A DNA stretch of 64,000 nt from F22 sp963675625 (GTDB lineage: Bacteria; Bacteroidota; Bacteroidia; Bacteroidales; Bacteroidaceae), in NCBI GenBank assembly GCA_963675625.1, contig OY776497.1, positions 248,001-312,000 of the forward strand. Direction: 5' to 3'. Of this stretch, positions 53,242-63,180 are shown in pieces (position 1 is the first letter of the stretch; each line of letters begins with the position of its first letter). The translations under genes were made by a program, and so were the position numbers. The notes beneath the pieces are model-generated. The model saw nothing but the letters and a program-made list of their open reading frames with translations, had not been told where the DNA came from and searched no databases.

Positions 53242-55098
53242 ATGAAATATATATTGCAGACTTTTTTTGTATGTGTAGTAAGTTTCTGTAACTTGCTACA
53301 TGTTCAGGCGTCCCTCAAACAAGATACTATACACCTTATTTTGTGTACCGATGATGCCCCATTTTCATATTATAATGAACAGGGAGAGCCCTGTGGCTTT
53401 AATTATGAATTGGCTAAAATTCTACAATCCAAACTCGCAAAAGACACACCAGTCTCTATTCGTCTTATGCCATGGAAGGAAATTGTTCCTTACATAACCA
53501 AAAATCCTCTTGATATCTTCGTGGGTATTTATGATGATGATGAAGAATATGCCAATCAGTTTGTATTGACTCCTCCCTATATTTTTACGACATATAATGG
53601 AATAAAGCTCTATAATTTACCAAGTGATTATATAGAGAAATCTGGGAACAAAAAAATTAATGTCCCTATGTGTATTGGAGTTCTTCGTCATACCAATACA
53701 AAAGAACTCACTGAGATTAATAAAGTATTACTAGATATCAAACACTCGGGGGAACTCGATCAATTGGTCAATCAATATTTCCCTGAAATACAACAAAAAA
53801 AATGGCCTATTGAATTCGTACTTGGGAGTGCCATACTACTCTTGGCCATTCTCATTACCATCTTCTTAATTATCAGCAGACATCTAAGAAATAGGTATGA
53901 TTCTAGACAAGAACAATTTTATGCCAAACACGTAGAAATGGTCTTTGACAATATACCTTTTGCATTATATATCTTGGATTGGGATGCACATGACGATCAC
54001 TTTATTTTCTTAGCCAACAAGGTTGTGTATAACTTATTTAATGGTTCCTTACCAACCAAACAAGAGGTATTAGCGATCTTAAATGAGAAACAACGTAATA
54101 ATTTCTTATGGGTCGGTAATAAGACATATAATGAAGGTGGTTCGTCTTCATACTATACTAGATTAGCACTTCCCAATAACATAACTTGGGATGCGCATAT
54201 ATTTGTAGAGCGTATCAAGATTAGAAACAAATACTATCTATTATATGTCTCTACTAATGTGCAAAATCTAAACAAAGCCCGTGAAGAGGCAGAGGAAAAC
54301 AATTTACGTATGGAACATTTCTTGTCTACAATCAATCATGAAATACGTACTCCTCTAAATACTATCGTGGGATTTAGTGATATGCTCCCAGATCTTCCAG
54401 AAGAGGATCGCGCGTACTATGCACAATTGATTAGTGAGAAAAGTGATTTTTTGGCAAAATTAATCGAAGACATTTTATTATATTCTAAACTAGAATCCAA
54501 TACGTTCAAACTATCTTTACGTCCTGGCGATGCTATGAATGTTACTCGTAATATTAAAATGATGTATGAGCATTTCATTCCTGCTAATAAATCCATACAG
54601 ATAGTAGGTGACGTTTTATACGATTCTTTTCGTTTGCAAGTGGACGATAAATGTTACAGATACATATTGGATCAATTTATGTTGAATGCTATTAGCTTCA
54701 CCAATAAAGGAACAATACGCGTAGGATGGTATACAAAAAACGACGAATCTGTTTTTTATGTTCAAGATACTGGAAGTGGCATAGCTAAAGACAAGCTGAA
54801 TCGTGTATTTGATCGTTTTAAGAAGGTCGATGATTTCACACCAGGCACTGGACTTGGCGCTCCAATATGCCTTCAAATGATGAAACTATTCCCTGGTGGA
54901 CGTATTGGAGTTTATTCAGAAGAAGGTAAAGGATCACTGTTTTGGGTATCCGCTTATTTCTCATATGAAACCGAAGGACTCATCGTTAATGACACAACAG
55001 AATACGATCAGATACTTGACTTGAGATGGAAAGGTATTTGGTACGAATATGATGAACTAGGTAATGCCGTGGAGAAAGGAGGGCTTTATGAAGCATAG
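53242..55098 (+). CDS. Sensor histidine kinase with periplasmic SBP_bac_3 domain
   Basis: 618 residues from the ATG at 53242. Signal peptide (to about residue 23), then a periplasmic solute-binding protein family 3 domain (about 30-185; LILCTDDAPFSYYNEQGEP, GFNYELAKIL, DIFVGIYDDDEEYA), one membrane segment (about 193-212), a PAS-like region, and HisKA with INHEIRTPLN (His about 366). The HATPase domain is complete: MLNAISFTNKG, VQDTGSGIAKD and GTGLGAPICLQM. The ligand is likely a small amino-acid-like molecule or peptide, by family. No receiver domain. The last 11 bases overlap the next kinase gene of the same type. Confidence 0.93.
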   Translation: MKYILQTFFVCVVSFCNLLHVQASLKQDTIHLILCTDDAPFSYYNEQGEPCGFNYELAKILQSKLAKDTPVSIRLMPWKEIVPYITKNPLDIFVGIYDDDEEYANQFVLTPPYIFTTYNGIKLYNLPSDYIEKSGNKKINVPMCIGVLRHTNTKELTEINKVLLDIKHSGELDQLVNQYFPEIQQKKWPIEFVLGSAILLLAILITIFLIISRHLRNRYDSRQEQFYAKHVEMVFDNIPFALYILDWDAHDDHFIFLANKVVYNLFNGSLPTKQEVLAILNEKQRNNFLWVGNKTYNEGGSSSYYTRLALPNNITWDAHIFVERIKIRNKYYLLYVSTNVQNLNKAREEAEENNLRMEHFLSTINHEIRTPLNTIVGFSDMLPDLPEEDRAYYAQLISEKSDFLAKLIEDILLYSKLESNTFKLSLRPGDAMNVTRNIKMMYEHFIPANKSIQIVGDVLYDSFRLQVDDKCYRYILDQFMLNAISFTNKGTIRVGWYTKNDESVFYVQDTGSGIAKDKLNRVFDRFKKVDDFTPGTGLGAPICLQMMKLFPGGRIGVYSEEGKGSLFWVSAYFSYETEGLIVNDTTEYDQILDLRWKGIWYEYDELGNAVEKGGLYEA

Positions 55099-57151
55099 AC
55101 TATTTACAATATTGAGTGTATTCATTCTACTTTGTGCTTGCTCGATGGTAGGGTATGCACAACAAATGCCATCTGAAGATTCTAACACAGTACAAAAGGA
55201 GTCCTATAAAATTGGCGTTTATCACCATCCCCCATATATTTACGTAGATAACGGAAAAATTACTCATGGTATTATTCTAGAACAACTAGACTATTTCATG
55301 AAACATATTGGTTGCCGCTATGAATTAGTACCTCTATCTTATAACAACATCATTGCACAAATGAATGAACATAAGATAGACATGGCCGTTATTCCACAAC
55401 AAATATCTGATGAGGATACTATAAAAAATCACACATTAATCTTTCTCACAGGTCATGTAAGTATTTTCACCAAGCGATCAAAGCAGTATAGTTCTCTACA
55501 GGATCTATTCAATCACCGTATCAGTTTATTTGACCAATGCTGCATATCGTCTTTTGCTTCACTTATGTCTGATCAAGTAAAGTGCTCTTACCAAGATAAT
55601 TTTGAGCAAGCTGTACATATGCTGGATCGTGGAGAAATAGATGCGATACTTGGAGACGAAATGCGTATGAACTATGAAGGTTACAAACTAGGATTGAGTG
55701 CTTTAAACTACAAAATGCAAGCACTACCCTCTATAAAACGTGCCTTCATTATTGCAACTAATGATGACAATGCTTCTATTATACCAGACTTAAATCATGC
55801 TATTGTAGCTGAAGCATTGGATGGCTCGCTCAACAAAATATTTGATAAAGAAGGGGTGCCACAATATTTCAACGACTTCAATTATTACCTAAATCTATTC
55901 TTGACCATAGGTCCGTTTGTCTTATTCATCCTATTTTCAATATTTGCAGTTCTATATTTGCGTGGACGTAAATCAAGATTAGAGCTTAAATACAGGCGTC
56001 AAATTATGCGTATCGTATTGGATACTATTCCACATCCCGTTCAAATGGAAGACGTAGATAAAGGATGTGAAATTGTGTACCGCAATCCCGCTAGTTTTAA
56101 GGTATACCCTGACCTTGAAAATACTGGTATCAAAGGATACAGTATGGATAGATTACTACACCGTCGTTCACAAGACACCTCTTTGGAAGTCGTAAAAACT
56201 GGAGAAGAATATGATGAGATAGAACAATATAGACGTGCCGATGGATCTCCTCACGCTTGCTATACGCGCAAGTGGCTTGTTAAAGAAAATAATTATAGTT
56301 ATGTGTATTCAGTCAGAATAGATGTCACTGAATTAATCGAGTCGCGTAAGAAACTTGAAATGGCTGAAAAATTAAAATCATTATTCATTGCCAATATGAG
56401 TCACGATATACGTACTCCTGTCAATGCCATTACTGGTTTTGCACATATGATGAAAGATGTAGATGATGAGGAAAGTATCCGAGAATTTAGCAAACATATA
56501 TCTCAAAACAACGAATATTTACTTGAACTTTTAAACGATGTTGTTGATTTAGCTAAATACCAATCTGGGGCTTCCAAAATTGAACCATTGTGGTACGATG
56601 TTGTAGAACAAATGGACGAATTAGAAAGTGTATTCAATGTAATTCTGGAAAAATTAAAGAAAAAGGGACTCGTGCACTTACATCAAGTCATGCCTTACAG
56701 TAATTTCAGAATACTCGCCGATAGACATAAAATCACTCGTGTCATTCACAATTTCTTAAGCAATGCTTGTAAATACACATTGGAGGGTGATGTCTATTTT
56801 GGAGCTATAATTCAAGACAATAAATTATTGGTTTTTGTAGCAGATACTGGCATTGGTATAGCTATTGAGAAACAACGAGATGTGTTTAAATCTTTTGCTA
56901 AACTGGATGATATTGCCAATGGTACTGGTATTGGCATGGCCATTGCCAAAGCCATTATTGAAAGTCACGAAAGTGGAAAGATTGGTTTAGTATCAGAACC
57001 AGGAAAAGGCTCACTGTTTTATTTCACCATGGACATTGAGTCAGACACACAAGAAATAGAAGGATATGACTGGACACGTATTCAATCGTATACAACTCAG
57101 ATTAGCGATGGAATAAAGCAAGAAGAACCGACATCAGTAGAAAAAGAATAG
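55088..57151 (+). CDS. Sensor histidine kinase with SBP_bac_3 and PAS domains
   Basis: 687 residues from the ATG at 55088, overlapping the upstream gene by 11 bases and preceded by GGAGAAAGGAGGG, a rare good Shine-Dalgarno. Signal peptide with possible processing near GYAQ, then an SBP_bac_3 domain (about 38-250; YKIGVYHHPPYIYVDNG), membrane segment (about 268-291), PAS domain (about 310-430), HisKA with MSHDIRTPVN (His about 439) and a full HATPase (NFLSNACKYT, DTGIGIAIEK, GTGIGMAIAK). It has no receiver domain. The pair may form a heteromeric sensor; the partner response regulator must be elsewhere. Confidence 0.93.
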   Translation: MKHRLFTILSVFILLCACSMVGYAQQMPSEDSNTVQKESYKIGVYHHPPYIYVDNGKITHGIILEQLDYFMKHIGCRYELVPLSYNNIIAQMNEHKIDMAVIPQQISDEDTIKNHTLIFLTGHVSIFTKRSKQYSSLQDLFNHRISLFDQCCISSFASLMSDQVKCSYQDNFEQAVHMLDRGEIDAILGDEMRMNYEGYKLGLSALNYKMQALPSIKRAFIIATNDDNASIIPDLNHAIVAEALDGSLNKIFDKEGVPQYFNDFNYYLNLFLTIGPFVLFILFSIFAVLYLRGRKSRLELKYRRQIMRIVLDTIPHPVQMEDVDKGCEIVYRNPASFKVYPDLENTGIKGYSMDRLLHRRSQDTSLEVVKTGEEYDEIEQYRRADGSPHACYTRKWLVKENNYSYVYSVRIDVTELIESRKKLEMAEKLKSLFIANMSHDIRTPVNAITGFAHMMKDVDDEESIREFSKHISQNNEYLLELLNDVVDLAKYQSGASKIEPLWYDVVEQMDELESVFNVILEKLKKKGLVHLHQVMPYSNFRILADRHKITRVIHNFLSNACKYTLEGDVYFGAIIQDNKLLVFVADTGIGIAIEKQRDVFKSFAKLDDIANGTGIGMAIAKAIIESHESGKIGLVSEPGKGSLFYFTMDIESDTQEIEGYDWTRIQSYTTQISDGIKQEEPTSVEKE

Positions 57152-57177
57152 ATTTAGCTAATTTTTCCTCCAAAAAG

Positions 57178-57209
57178 CTTGCTCAGTAATCAAAAAAATC
57201 CTATATTTG
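57178..57209 (+). promoter_or_regulatory. Promoter of the tRNA-Arg gene
   Basis: CTTG (57178-57181), 20 bases, TATATTTG (57202-57209); the tRNA begins 25 bases later. Confidence 0.7.
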
Positions 57210-57234
57210 CACCCGCTAAACAAAAGTTAAGGCT

Positions 57235-57308
57235 GGTCGCGTAGCTCAGTTGGATAGAGCAACGCCCTTCTAAGGCGTCGGTCATAGGTTCGAATCCTAT
57301 CGCGATCA
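57235..57308 (+). tRNA. tRNA-Arg (anticodon UCU)
   Basis: A full cloverleaf of 74 bases: acceptor GGTCGCG/CGCGATC (one G-U), D-arm GCTC-loop-GAGC, anticodon stem ACGCC/GGCGT with loop CTTCTAA (anticodon TCT), five-base variable loop, T-arm ATAGG-TTCGAAT-CCTAT, discriminator A. CCA is not encoded. Confidence 0.97.
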
Positions 57309-57310
57309 CA

Positions 57311-57355
57311 AAGACGTGGATTTTATCATTTAGATAAAGTCCACGTCTTTTTTAT
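57311..57355 (+). terminator. Terminator after the tRNA
   Basis: A 17-bp stem with one G-U pair (57311-57327 with 57333-57349), five-base loop, followed by six T. The stretch from here to the next gene at 57559 shows nothing further. Confidence 0.93.
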
Positions 57356-57558
57356 AATATCATCCTTTGCAACCACATCCTTCTCTAACACTCAAAGGAA
57401 ATCATAGTAAGCTATAAAATACTCGACGAAAACTGAAGTATTATTGTCTAGGGTTTCGTATATTTGCTCCATATTATCACAGTAGCCTATGTACCTATTT
57501 CAAGCATCTACAAGTACACAATAAGCACGTAGATGTTACATCAAAATATAAAATAGCA

Positions 57559-58674
57559 ATGATACACCTAAAAAAATCTATTGTAAAAATGGCTAGCATA
57601 GCCATGGCTCTGTTCAGCCTCCTGTTTATTGCGTGTCAACCTAAGAAACGTACTCAATCCCTATCTGATATGATGACAATGTTGGTCGGTACTTATACCG
57701 CAGATTCCACACAAGGAATCAATATCTATCAATTTGATCAAGAAAATGGCACCCACACATTTATACGTACTGTGCCAGTATCTAATCCCTCTTATTTGAC
57801 TTTCTCGGCAGACAAAAAACAGGTGTATGCAGTCAGTGAAAATGATAGCGCTGATGCTATGATTCACGCATACTCCTATGACAGTATTACAAGTTCACTA
57901 ACACATCTAAATAATGTGCCTACGCACGGTGCCTATCCTTGTTATATCCAAACGGATGGGCATATGGTTACAACGGCCAATTATGGAGGCGGTAGCCTAA
58001 CAACTGTAGAATTAAATGAAGATGGGAGTTTGAAACAAACTCCAGTGCTCACAGCATTTGATGGATATAGAGGAGCCTCTAAAGCACATATGCATTGCGT
58101 ACGCTTTTCGCCTGATTCAACGACACTGTACGCTAGTGATTTAGGAAATAGTCGTCTATATTCTTTTAGTCATAGCGACTACCCTACTCCTCAAGAACAT
58201 TATCTACAATTACCTCCTAAAACAGGGCCACGTCATTTTGTGTTCTCGCCCAATAGTAAATTTTTCTACGTCTTAACAGAATTGAGTGGACAAGTGTTTG
58301 TCTACAAATACACCGACAATCAGTTTACTCAACAACAAGTTGTCCAAAACGACAGCGTAGGTGGACATCAAAGTGGAGATATACGTATCAGTCCAGATGG
58401 AAAATTTCTCTATGCCAGCAATAGACATAAGGCTGATGGTATAGCCATCTATCAAGTAGCACAAGACGGCTTATTGACCAAGGTTGATTATCAAGCTACA
58501 GGCATCCATCCACGTAATTTCAAGATTACACCCAATGGAAAATTCCTACTAGTTGCTTGTCGTGACAGTGACTGTATAGAAGTGTATAAAAGAGATCTAA
58601 AAACGGGTTTATTGACCAATACACATCAAGATATTTCATTATATCATCCAGTATGTATCCAATTCGATAAGTAA
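57559..58674 (+). CDS. Lactonase family protein (6-phosphogluconolactonase-like beta-propeller), lipoprotein
   Basis: 371 residues. Lipobox at LLFIAC (Cys about 26). The rest is a seven-bladed beta-propeller of the lactonase (YbhE/Pgl) family: MLVGTYTADSTQGINIYQFD at the start, then PSYLTFSADKKQVYAVSEN, ASKAHMHCVRFSPDS, GPRHFVFSPNSKFFYVLTEL and GIHPRNFKITPNGKFLLVA. E. coli Pgl is cytosolic and hydrolyses 6-phosphogluconolactone, but this protein is predicted to be lipid-anchored, so a role outside the pentose phosphate pathway is likely. It stands alone between two terminators. Confidence 0.9.
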   Translation: MIHLKKSIVKMASIAMALFSLLFIACQPKKRTQSLSDMMTMLVGTYTADSTQGINIYQFDQENGTHTFIRTVPVSNPSYLTFSADKKQVYAVSENDSADAMIHAYSYDSITSSLTHLNNVPTHGAYPCYIQTDGHMVTTANYGGGSLTTVELNEDGSLKQTPVLTAFDGYRGASKAHMHCVRFSPDSTTLYASDLGNSRLYSFSHSDYPTPQEHYLQLPPKTGPRHFVFSPNSKFFYVLTELSGQVFVYKYTDNQFTQQQVVQNDSVGGHQSGDIRISPDGKFLYASNRHKADGIAIYQVAQDGLLTKVDYQATGIHPRNFKITPNGKFLLVACRDSDCIEVYKRDLKTGLLTNTHQDISLYHPVCIQFDK

Positions 58675-58700
58675 TATTTTTACAATGAAGAAAAAGAAAT

Positions 58701-58732
58701 GAGCTAGCATGTATTGTAGATACATCTAGCTC
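58701..58732. terminator. Bidirectional terminator between lactonase and gcvT genes
   Basis: GAGCTAG-C-ATGTA pairs with TACATCTAGCTC (one bulged C), flanked by A-rich and T-rich runs (TCATTTTTAT), between two convergent stops. Confidence 0.85.
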
Positions 58733-58759
58733 ATTTTTATATATGTAAATATGTACGTC

Positions 58760-59848
58760 TTATTTTCTAAAACCAGGTTTGACCACCAATGCTGGTATAT
58801 TACGATTGCGAATCTGCACCATCACTTCCGTACCCACCTTATTCATTGGCACGTCTATATATCCCATAGCAATACCAACCTTACGCATGGGAGACATAGT
58901 ACCCGAAGTCACCACGCCAATCTCTTGCCCATTTTTATCAACAATAGGATACCCTTCACGCGGAATTCCTTTCTCTTGAAGTTCTATGCCAACTAAACGG
59001 CGCGTCACTCCTTCCTCTTTCTGTTTTTCCATACGTTCACGCCCTAAGAAAGGTTTATCATCGACAAACTTAGTGATCCAACCAAGTCCTGCCTCTATAG
59101 GGGTTATATGGTCGTTCAACTCGTGTCCATACAAACAAAAGCCAGCTTCTAAGCGCAATGTATCTCTAGCTCCAAGTCCAATTGGTTTTATACCGTACTC
59201 CTTACCAGCTTCAAAAATGGCATTCCAAATAATTTTACTATGTTCGGGATAAAAATAAATTTCAAATCCACCACACCCTGTATAACCTGTATTTGAGATA
59301 ATGACATTATCAATACCAGCCAAACTACCCACACTAAAGTGATAATAAGGAATTTTCTTCAAATCAATATCTACAAGCTTTTCTAATACATCTATGGCTT
59401 TGGGACCTTGAATGGACAACTGAGCCATCCAATCAGACGCATTTTCGAGTTCCGCTTGTTCCTCATTTTGTTTACTGATATGCTCCCAATCTTTGTCAAT
59501 ATTGGCCGCGTTAACCACTAGAAGATATTTTTCAATATCATACATATAGACCAACAAATCATCAACAATGCCTCCATTTTCGTGCAATAGAGTAGAATAT
59601 TGGATCTTTCCTATTTCCAAAGCAGAGATATCATTGCTTGTTATTCGTTGCAATAGAGAAAAAGCATGGCGTCCTTTAACCCAAAACTCACCCATATGAG
59701 AGACATCAAATACACCGACGCCTTCGACAACTGTCATATGTTCATCGATAATACCAGAATACTCAATAGGCATATCCCAACCTGCAAAAGGGCACATTTT
59801 GGCTCCGAGCGCTACGTGCTTGTTGTAAAAAGAAGTTCTTTTGTTCAT
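58760..59848 (-). CDS. gcvT: Aminomethyltransferase (glycine cleavage system T protein)
   Basis: 362 residues from the ATG at 59848 (MNKRTSFYNKHVALGAKM); a frame to 59917 adds 23 residues that do not match the family. The folate-binding motifs include FAGWDMPIEYSG (about 20), VFDVSHMGEFWVKG (about 46), and later TGYTGCGGFEIYF and LGARDTLRLEAGFCLYG. It transfers the methylene group of glycine to tetrahydrofolate. The other gcv genes are not in the window. It lies 168 bases after pepT on the same strand, a common arrangement in Bacteroidales; the gap holds small hairpins but no clear promoter. Confidence 0.96.
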   Translation of the reverse strand: MNKRTSFYNKHVALGAKMCPFAGWDMPIEYSGIIDEHMTVVEGVGVFDVSHMGEFWVKGRHAFSLLQRITSNDISALEIGKIQYSTLLHENGGIVDDLLVYMYDIEKYLLVVNAANIDKDWEHISKQNEEQAELENASDWMAQLSIQGPKAIDVLEKLVDIDLKKIPYYHFSVGSLAGIDNVIISNTGYTGCGGFEIYFYPEHSKIIWNAIFEAGKEYGIKPIGLGARDTLRLEAGFCLYGHELNDHITPIEAGLGWITKFVDDKPFLGRERMEKQKEEGVTRRLVGIELQEKGIPREGYPIVDKNGQEIGVVTSGTMSPMRKVGIAMGYIDVPMNKVGTEVMVQIRNRNIPALVVKPGFRK

Positions 59849-60016
59849 AGTTCTATTCATTAGATATTGGTTATATTGTTTTTCAAAAGATATTCGTTCT
59901 CCCTCACGGGAGTACATGTGTTTATTATTGATATATGCCCTATTGCTTAGTAACGAATTCTTTGTTCGTCACCCAAACAATAGAGCATAAAGTAGCGCAT
60001 CAATCTGCGCCGTATT

Positions 60017-61243
60017 TTATTGCTTTGCAGACAATTCCACAATCTTCACCATGACATCCATGGCTTTCTTAAGATTAGGAATAGGCAAACATTCAAAACG
60101 TCCGTGGAAATTCAATCCACCAGCAAAAATATTGGGACAAGGCAAACCCATAAAACTCAAACGTGCTCCATCTGTGCCACCGCGAATTGGTTTAACATTA
60201 GGTGGCACCCCCACAGCTTTCATTGCCTCATGAGCTAAATCAACAATATGCATAACTGGTTCCACTTGCTCACGCATATTATAATATTGATCTTTGATTT
60301 CGACAACGGAACAATCTGCTCCAAATTCGCTATTAATCTTGTGACTCAAATGTTCAAATTCACGTTTACGACTTTCAAACTTCTGACGATCATGGTCACG
60401 AATAATATACTGTAAAGTCGTTTCTTCTACGCTACCTGTCATTTTAATCAAGTGATAGAAACCTTCATAACCTTGTGTATGTTCTGGAGTTTCCCATCGT
60501 GGTATCATAGACATAAACTGATTGGCAATACGCATAGAGTTCAACATTTTGTGACGTGCATACCCTGGGTGTACATTACGCCCCTTAAAAGTGATTTTTG
60601 CACCAGCAGCATTGAAGTTCTCATACTCCAATTCCCCTAGTTCTCCACCATCGAAAGTATACGCCCAATCTGCTCCAAACTTCTCAACATCAAAATGATC
60701 TGCACCCTGTCCTATTTCTTCATCAGGAGTAAATCCAATGCGAATCTTTCCATGTTCAATTTCAGGATGACTCATCAAATACTCAACGCCAGACACAATT
60801 TCAGCAATTCCAGCTTTATCATCTGCACCCAAAAGCGTAAGCCCATTGGTTACAATAATATCTTCTCCTTTATGATCTAACAATTCTGGAAATTGAGCCA
60901 CAGCCATTACAATATTGTGCTCTTCGTTCAAAACAATGTCACTTCCATCATAATTTTCAACAATGCGTGGTTGCACATTCTTGCCTGTCAAATCGGGACT
61001 GGTATCCATGTGTGCAATAAAGCCAATAGTAGGCAGCTCTTTGTTTGAATTCGCTGGTAAAGTTGCGAACAAGTATCCATTGTCATCCAAACTGATCTCT
61101 TCTAATCCCATGGCCTCTAACTCTTCTTTAAGCAGAACAGCAAACTCCATTTGACCAGGAGTTGATGGAGTCATATTAGTGAGTTCGTCACTTTGAGTGT
61201 AGCGCTTTGCATACGTTATAAAGCGCTCTACGATTTTATCCAT
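60017..61243 (-). CDS. pepT: Peptidase T (tripeptide aminopeptidase)
   Basis: 408 residues, the usual length. M20 metallopeptidase motifs: FIAHMDTSPD (His and Asp, about 76-84), LGADDKAGIAE (bridging Asp), TPDEEIGQGAD (catalytic Glu), and RGGTDGARLSFMG with a final His in GGLNFHGRFE. It releases the N-terminal residue of tripeptides in the cytoplasm using two zinc ions. A one-off -7 box (TATATTTA) lies about 30 bases upstream. Likely co-transcribed with gcvT. Confidence 0.96.
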   Translation of the reverse strand: MDKIVERFITYAKRYTQSDELTNMTPSTPGQMEFAVLLKEELEAMGLEEISLDDNGYLFATLPANSNKELPTIGFIAHMDTSPDLTGKNVQPRIVENYDGSDIVLNEEHNIVMAVAQFPELLDHKGEDIIVTNGLTLLGADDKAGIAEIVSGVEYLMSHPEIEHGKIRIGFTPDEEIGQGADHFDVEKFGADWAYTFDGGELGELEYENFNAAGAKITFKGRNVHPGYARHKMLNSMRIANQFMSMIPRWETPEHTQGYEGFYHLIKMTGSVEETTLQYIIRDHDRQKFESRKREFEHLSHKINSEFGADCSVVEIKDQYYNMREQVEPVMHIVDLAHEAMKAVGVPPNVKPIRGGTDGARLSFMGLPCPNIFAGGLNFHGRFECLPIPNLKKAMDVMVKIVELSAKQ

Positions 61244-61322
61244 AATATCTTCGGTTTAAATTTTGTTGTTGTAAATATACTAGTTCCATGCCGATTCACA
61301 AAGGAAATACCCTTTTTTCACT

Positions 61323-63140
61323 CTACATTGGTGCAAAGATATCACTCACTCCTTGTAAGAGTGCTTTACCTCTTTGAATCCATATTTTTTTGTCCTTCAT
61401 ATCTCCAGTAGATCCTTTTGTCTCTACGTTATAGATGACCTCACCTTTTGATGTCACTATCCCAAACGCATCTTGAGTTGTAAAAAGTGCAAAATGATTG
61501 CGCGTACTATCCAATAAGTTCTGCGAAAAAGGAAAATCATCATGAGACATACCCATCTGAGCAAAAAGAGTAGCCGCCAAATCTTGTTGTGATCCATAAG
61601 TATCAACTGTAAGTCCTCCCCTTTTAAGAGCTCCTCCGGTTAATACCAACGGTATTTGATAACGTTGTGAACAATCCTCTTCCATATATTTGGGGTAACG
61701 TAATGGACTATCAGACGAAATGACCACCAAGGTGTGATTCCAAAATTTTGTGGCTTTCAATTGTTGTAAAAAATCTGCGACACAAGAATCGGAATATGCC
61801 AAAGCATTCATAGGTTTTGTCAGCCCCTCACGACGATAAGGTACAGAATAAGGATCACCACAAATTGCTGTCTGTACAACACGCAAAAAAGGTTCTTTTT
61901 GCTTATCTGGTTTAATACTACTTATCACCTTTCTAAAAAGAAGTTCATCATAAACCCCACGTCTATTGGATGCTTGAGCAGACATAGAGAAATAACTATC
62001 ACTCACCAAACGACGGAATCCCATGGTGCGAGCATAGGCACGCATATTCTTATAATTAACATCCCCTCCATAGTAATATTCGATTTGATACCCCTCTTCC
62101 TTTAGTAATTTGGGCCAAGATGTCATGTCTTGATACATATGTGGATAGTTAATCATAACTGCTCTAGGTAGTGCAGGTAAACCACTGAATATAGGCATCA
62201 AACTACGTTGACTGGAATAACTATTGGCATAGAAGTTTGTAAAATTCACCCCAGTCTTAGCAATACTATCAAGATGCACGAGTACATTCTCATGTAAAAA
62301 TGGTTTTTGTGATAAACTTGACATAGCCTGCGCCATAGCCCCATCTATCAAAACAAATACAATATTAGGTCTCGACACATTTAACAAAGAAGAAGTATTA
62401 GGGTCTAAAGGAGACGGCTGCAAAGGCATCAACATCTCAGAAACTGTATCACCATCTTCATAAAAACGATATTCTGAAGAAAAGTCTTTAGGGTGTACCA
62501 GAGACTCAACCAATGTAAAACATGGGTTTAAGGCTGCATGGTTGAGTTCTTTATTTGTACTAAAAAACACAATGCCACTATTCATCACCGATGTACCAAA
62601 TCCTCCACGTATAGGAATGAAGATAATACCCATTAAAAGTAATCCCAACGCACTCTGAATGATACGATGAGTATACTCATGGCGTGTATCTTCAAGATGT
62701 ACCATGGTATCAATCAATAGCTTTCGACCTATCTGATAAATAAAAATGGCATAAACAATCGCCAAAAAAACAATCCAGACAATCTGACCTGTAGAAGCTG
62801 ACGGCCCACTACTATAGATATCTAGTCTATAATCACGCTGAGCATACAGCACCATGTCGGTAGCATATATGCCACCTACTGTTAACGCCACAATCCACAA
62901 ATAAGTACGCTGAAAAAGCAACAGCCAGTCACTGCGCCACCATTGACGAATGATTAAAGCAAATAGAGGAATGGCACTAAGATATCCTGCCACAGCCAAA
63001 TCATGAGGTATGCCATTAAACATGACATCAAACACCTTATGAATAGGCATCATTTTATAATGATATAGCATAAAAATAGGCTTTTGAAAAAGGCCTATAA
63101 ACAGGAAAAAGATATAGTTCTTTAAAACGAATCTAAACAT
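61323..63140 (-). CDS. LtaS/MdoB-like sulfatase-fold membrane protein, catalytic residues altered
   Basis: 605 residues: about five N-terminal membrane segments (to about 200), then a periplasmic sulfatase/alkaline-phosphatase-type domain. The fold motifs are clear (NIVFVLIDGAMAQAM, ANSYSSQRSLMPIFSGLPAL, YYYGGDVNYKNMRAYA, AYSDSCVADFLQQL), as in Bacteroidota LTA synthase family proteins. The expected nucleophile motif Thr-Asp-Arg/Lys-Gly reads Ser-Gln-Arg-Ser, the substrate His of SSHEPF is absent (AICGDPY), and the metal Asp-His of the late motif reads Ser-Asp-Ser-Pro. It may therefore be inactive or have a changed chemistry. Families of this type transfer phosphoglycerol or phosphoethanolamine to envelope glycans. 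A promoter with TATATTTG lies at 63181. Confidence 0.88.
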   Translation of the reverse strand: MFRFVLKNYIFFLFIGLFQKPIFMLYHYKMMPIHKVFDVMFNGIPHDLAVAGYLSAIPLFALIIRQWWRSDWLLLFQRTYLWIVALTVGGIYATDMVLYAQRDYRLDIYSSGPSASTGQIVWIVFLAIVYAIFIYQIGRKLLIDTMVHLEDTRHEYTHRIIQSALGLLLMGIIFIPIRGGFGTSVMNSGIVFFSTNKELNHAALNPCFTLVESLVHPKDFSSEYRFYEDGDTVSEMLMPLQPSPLDPNTSSLLNVSRPNIVFVLIDGAMAQAMSSLSQKPFLHENVLVHLDSIAKTGVNFTNFYANSYSSQRSLMPIFSGLPALPRAVMINYPHMYQDMTSWPKLLKEEGYQIEYYYGGDVNYKNMRAYARTMGFRRLVSDSYFSMSAQASNRRGVYDELLFRKVISSIKPDKQKEPFLRVVQTAICGDPYSVPYRREGLTKPMNALAYSDSCVADFLQQLKATKFWNHTLVVISSDSPLRYPKYMEEDCSQRYQIPLVLTGGALKRGGLTVDTYGSQQDLAATLFAQMGMSHDDFPFSQNLLDSTRNHFALFTTQDAFGIVTSKGEVIYNVETKGSTGDMKDKKIWIQRGKALLQGVSDIFAPM

Positions 63141-63180
63141 CCGGTTAAGTCTAAGTGAACAATAATTTAGTTATAGCCCA

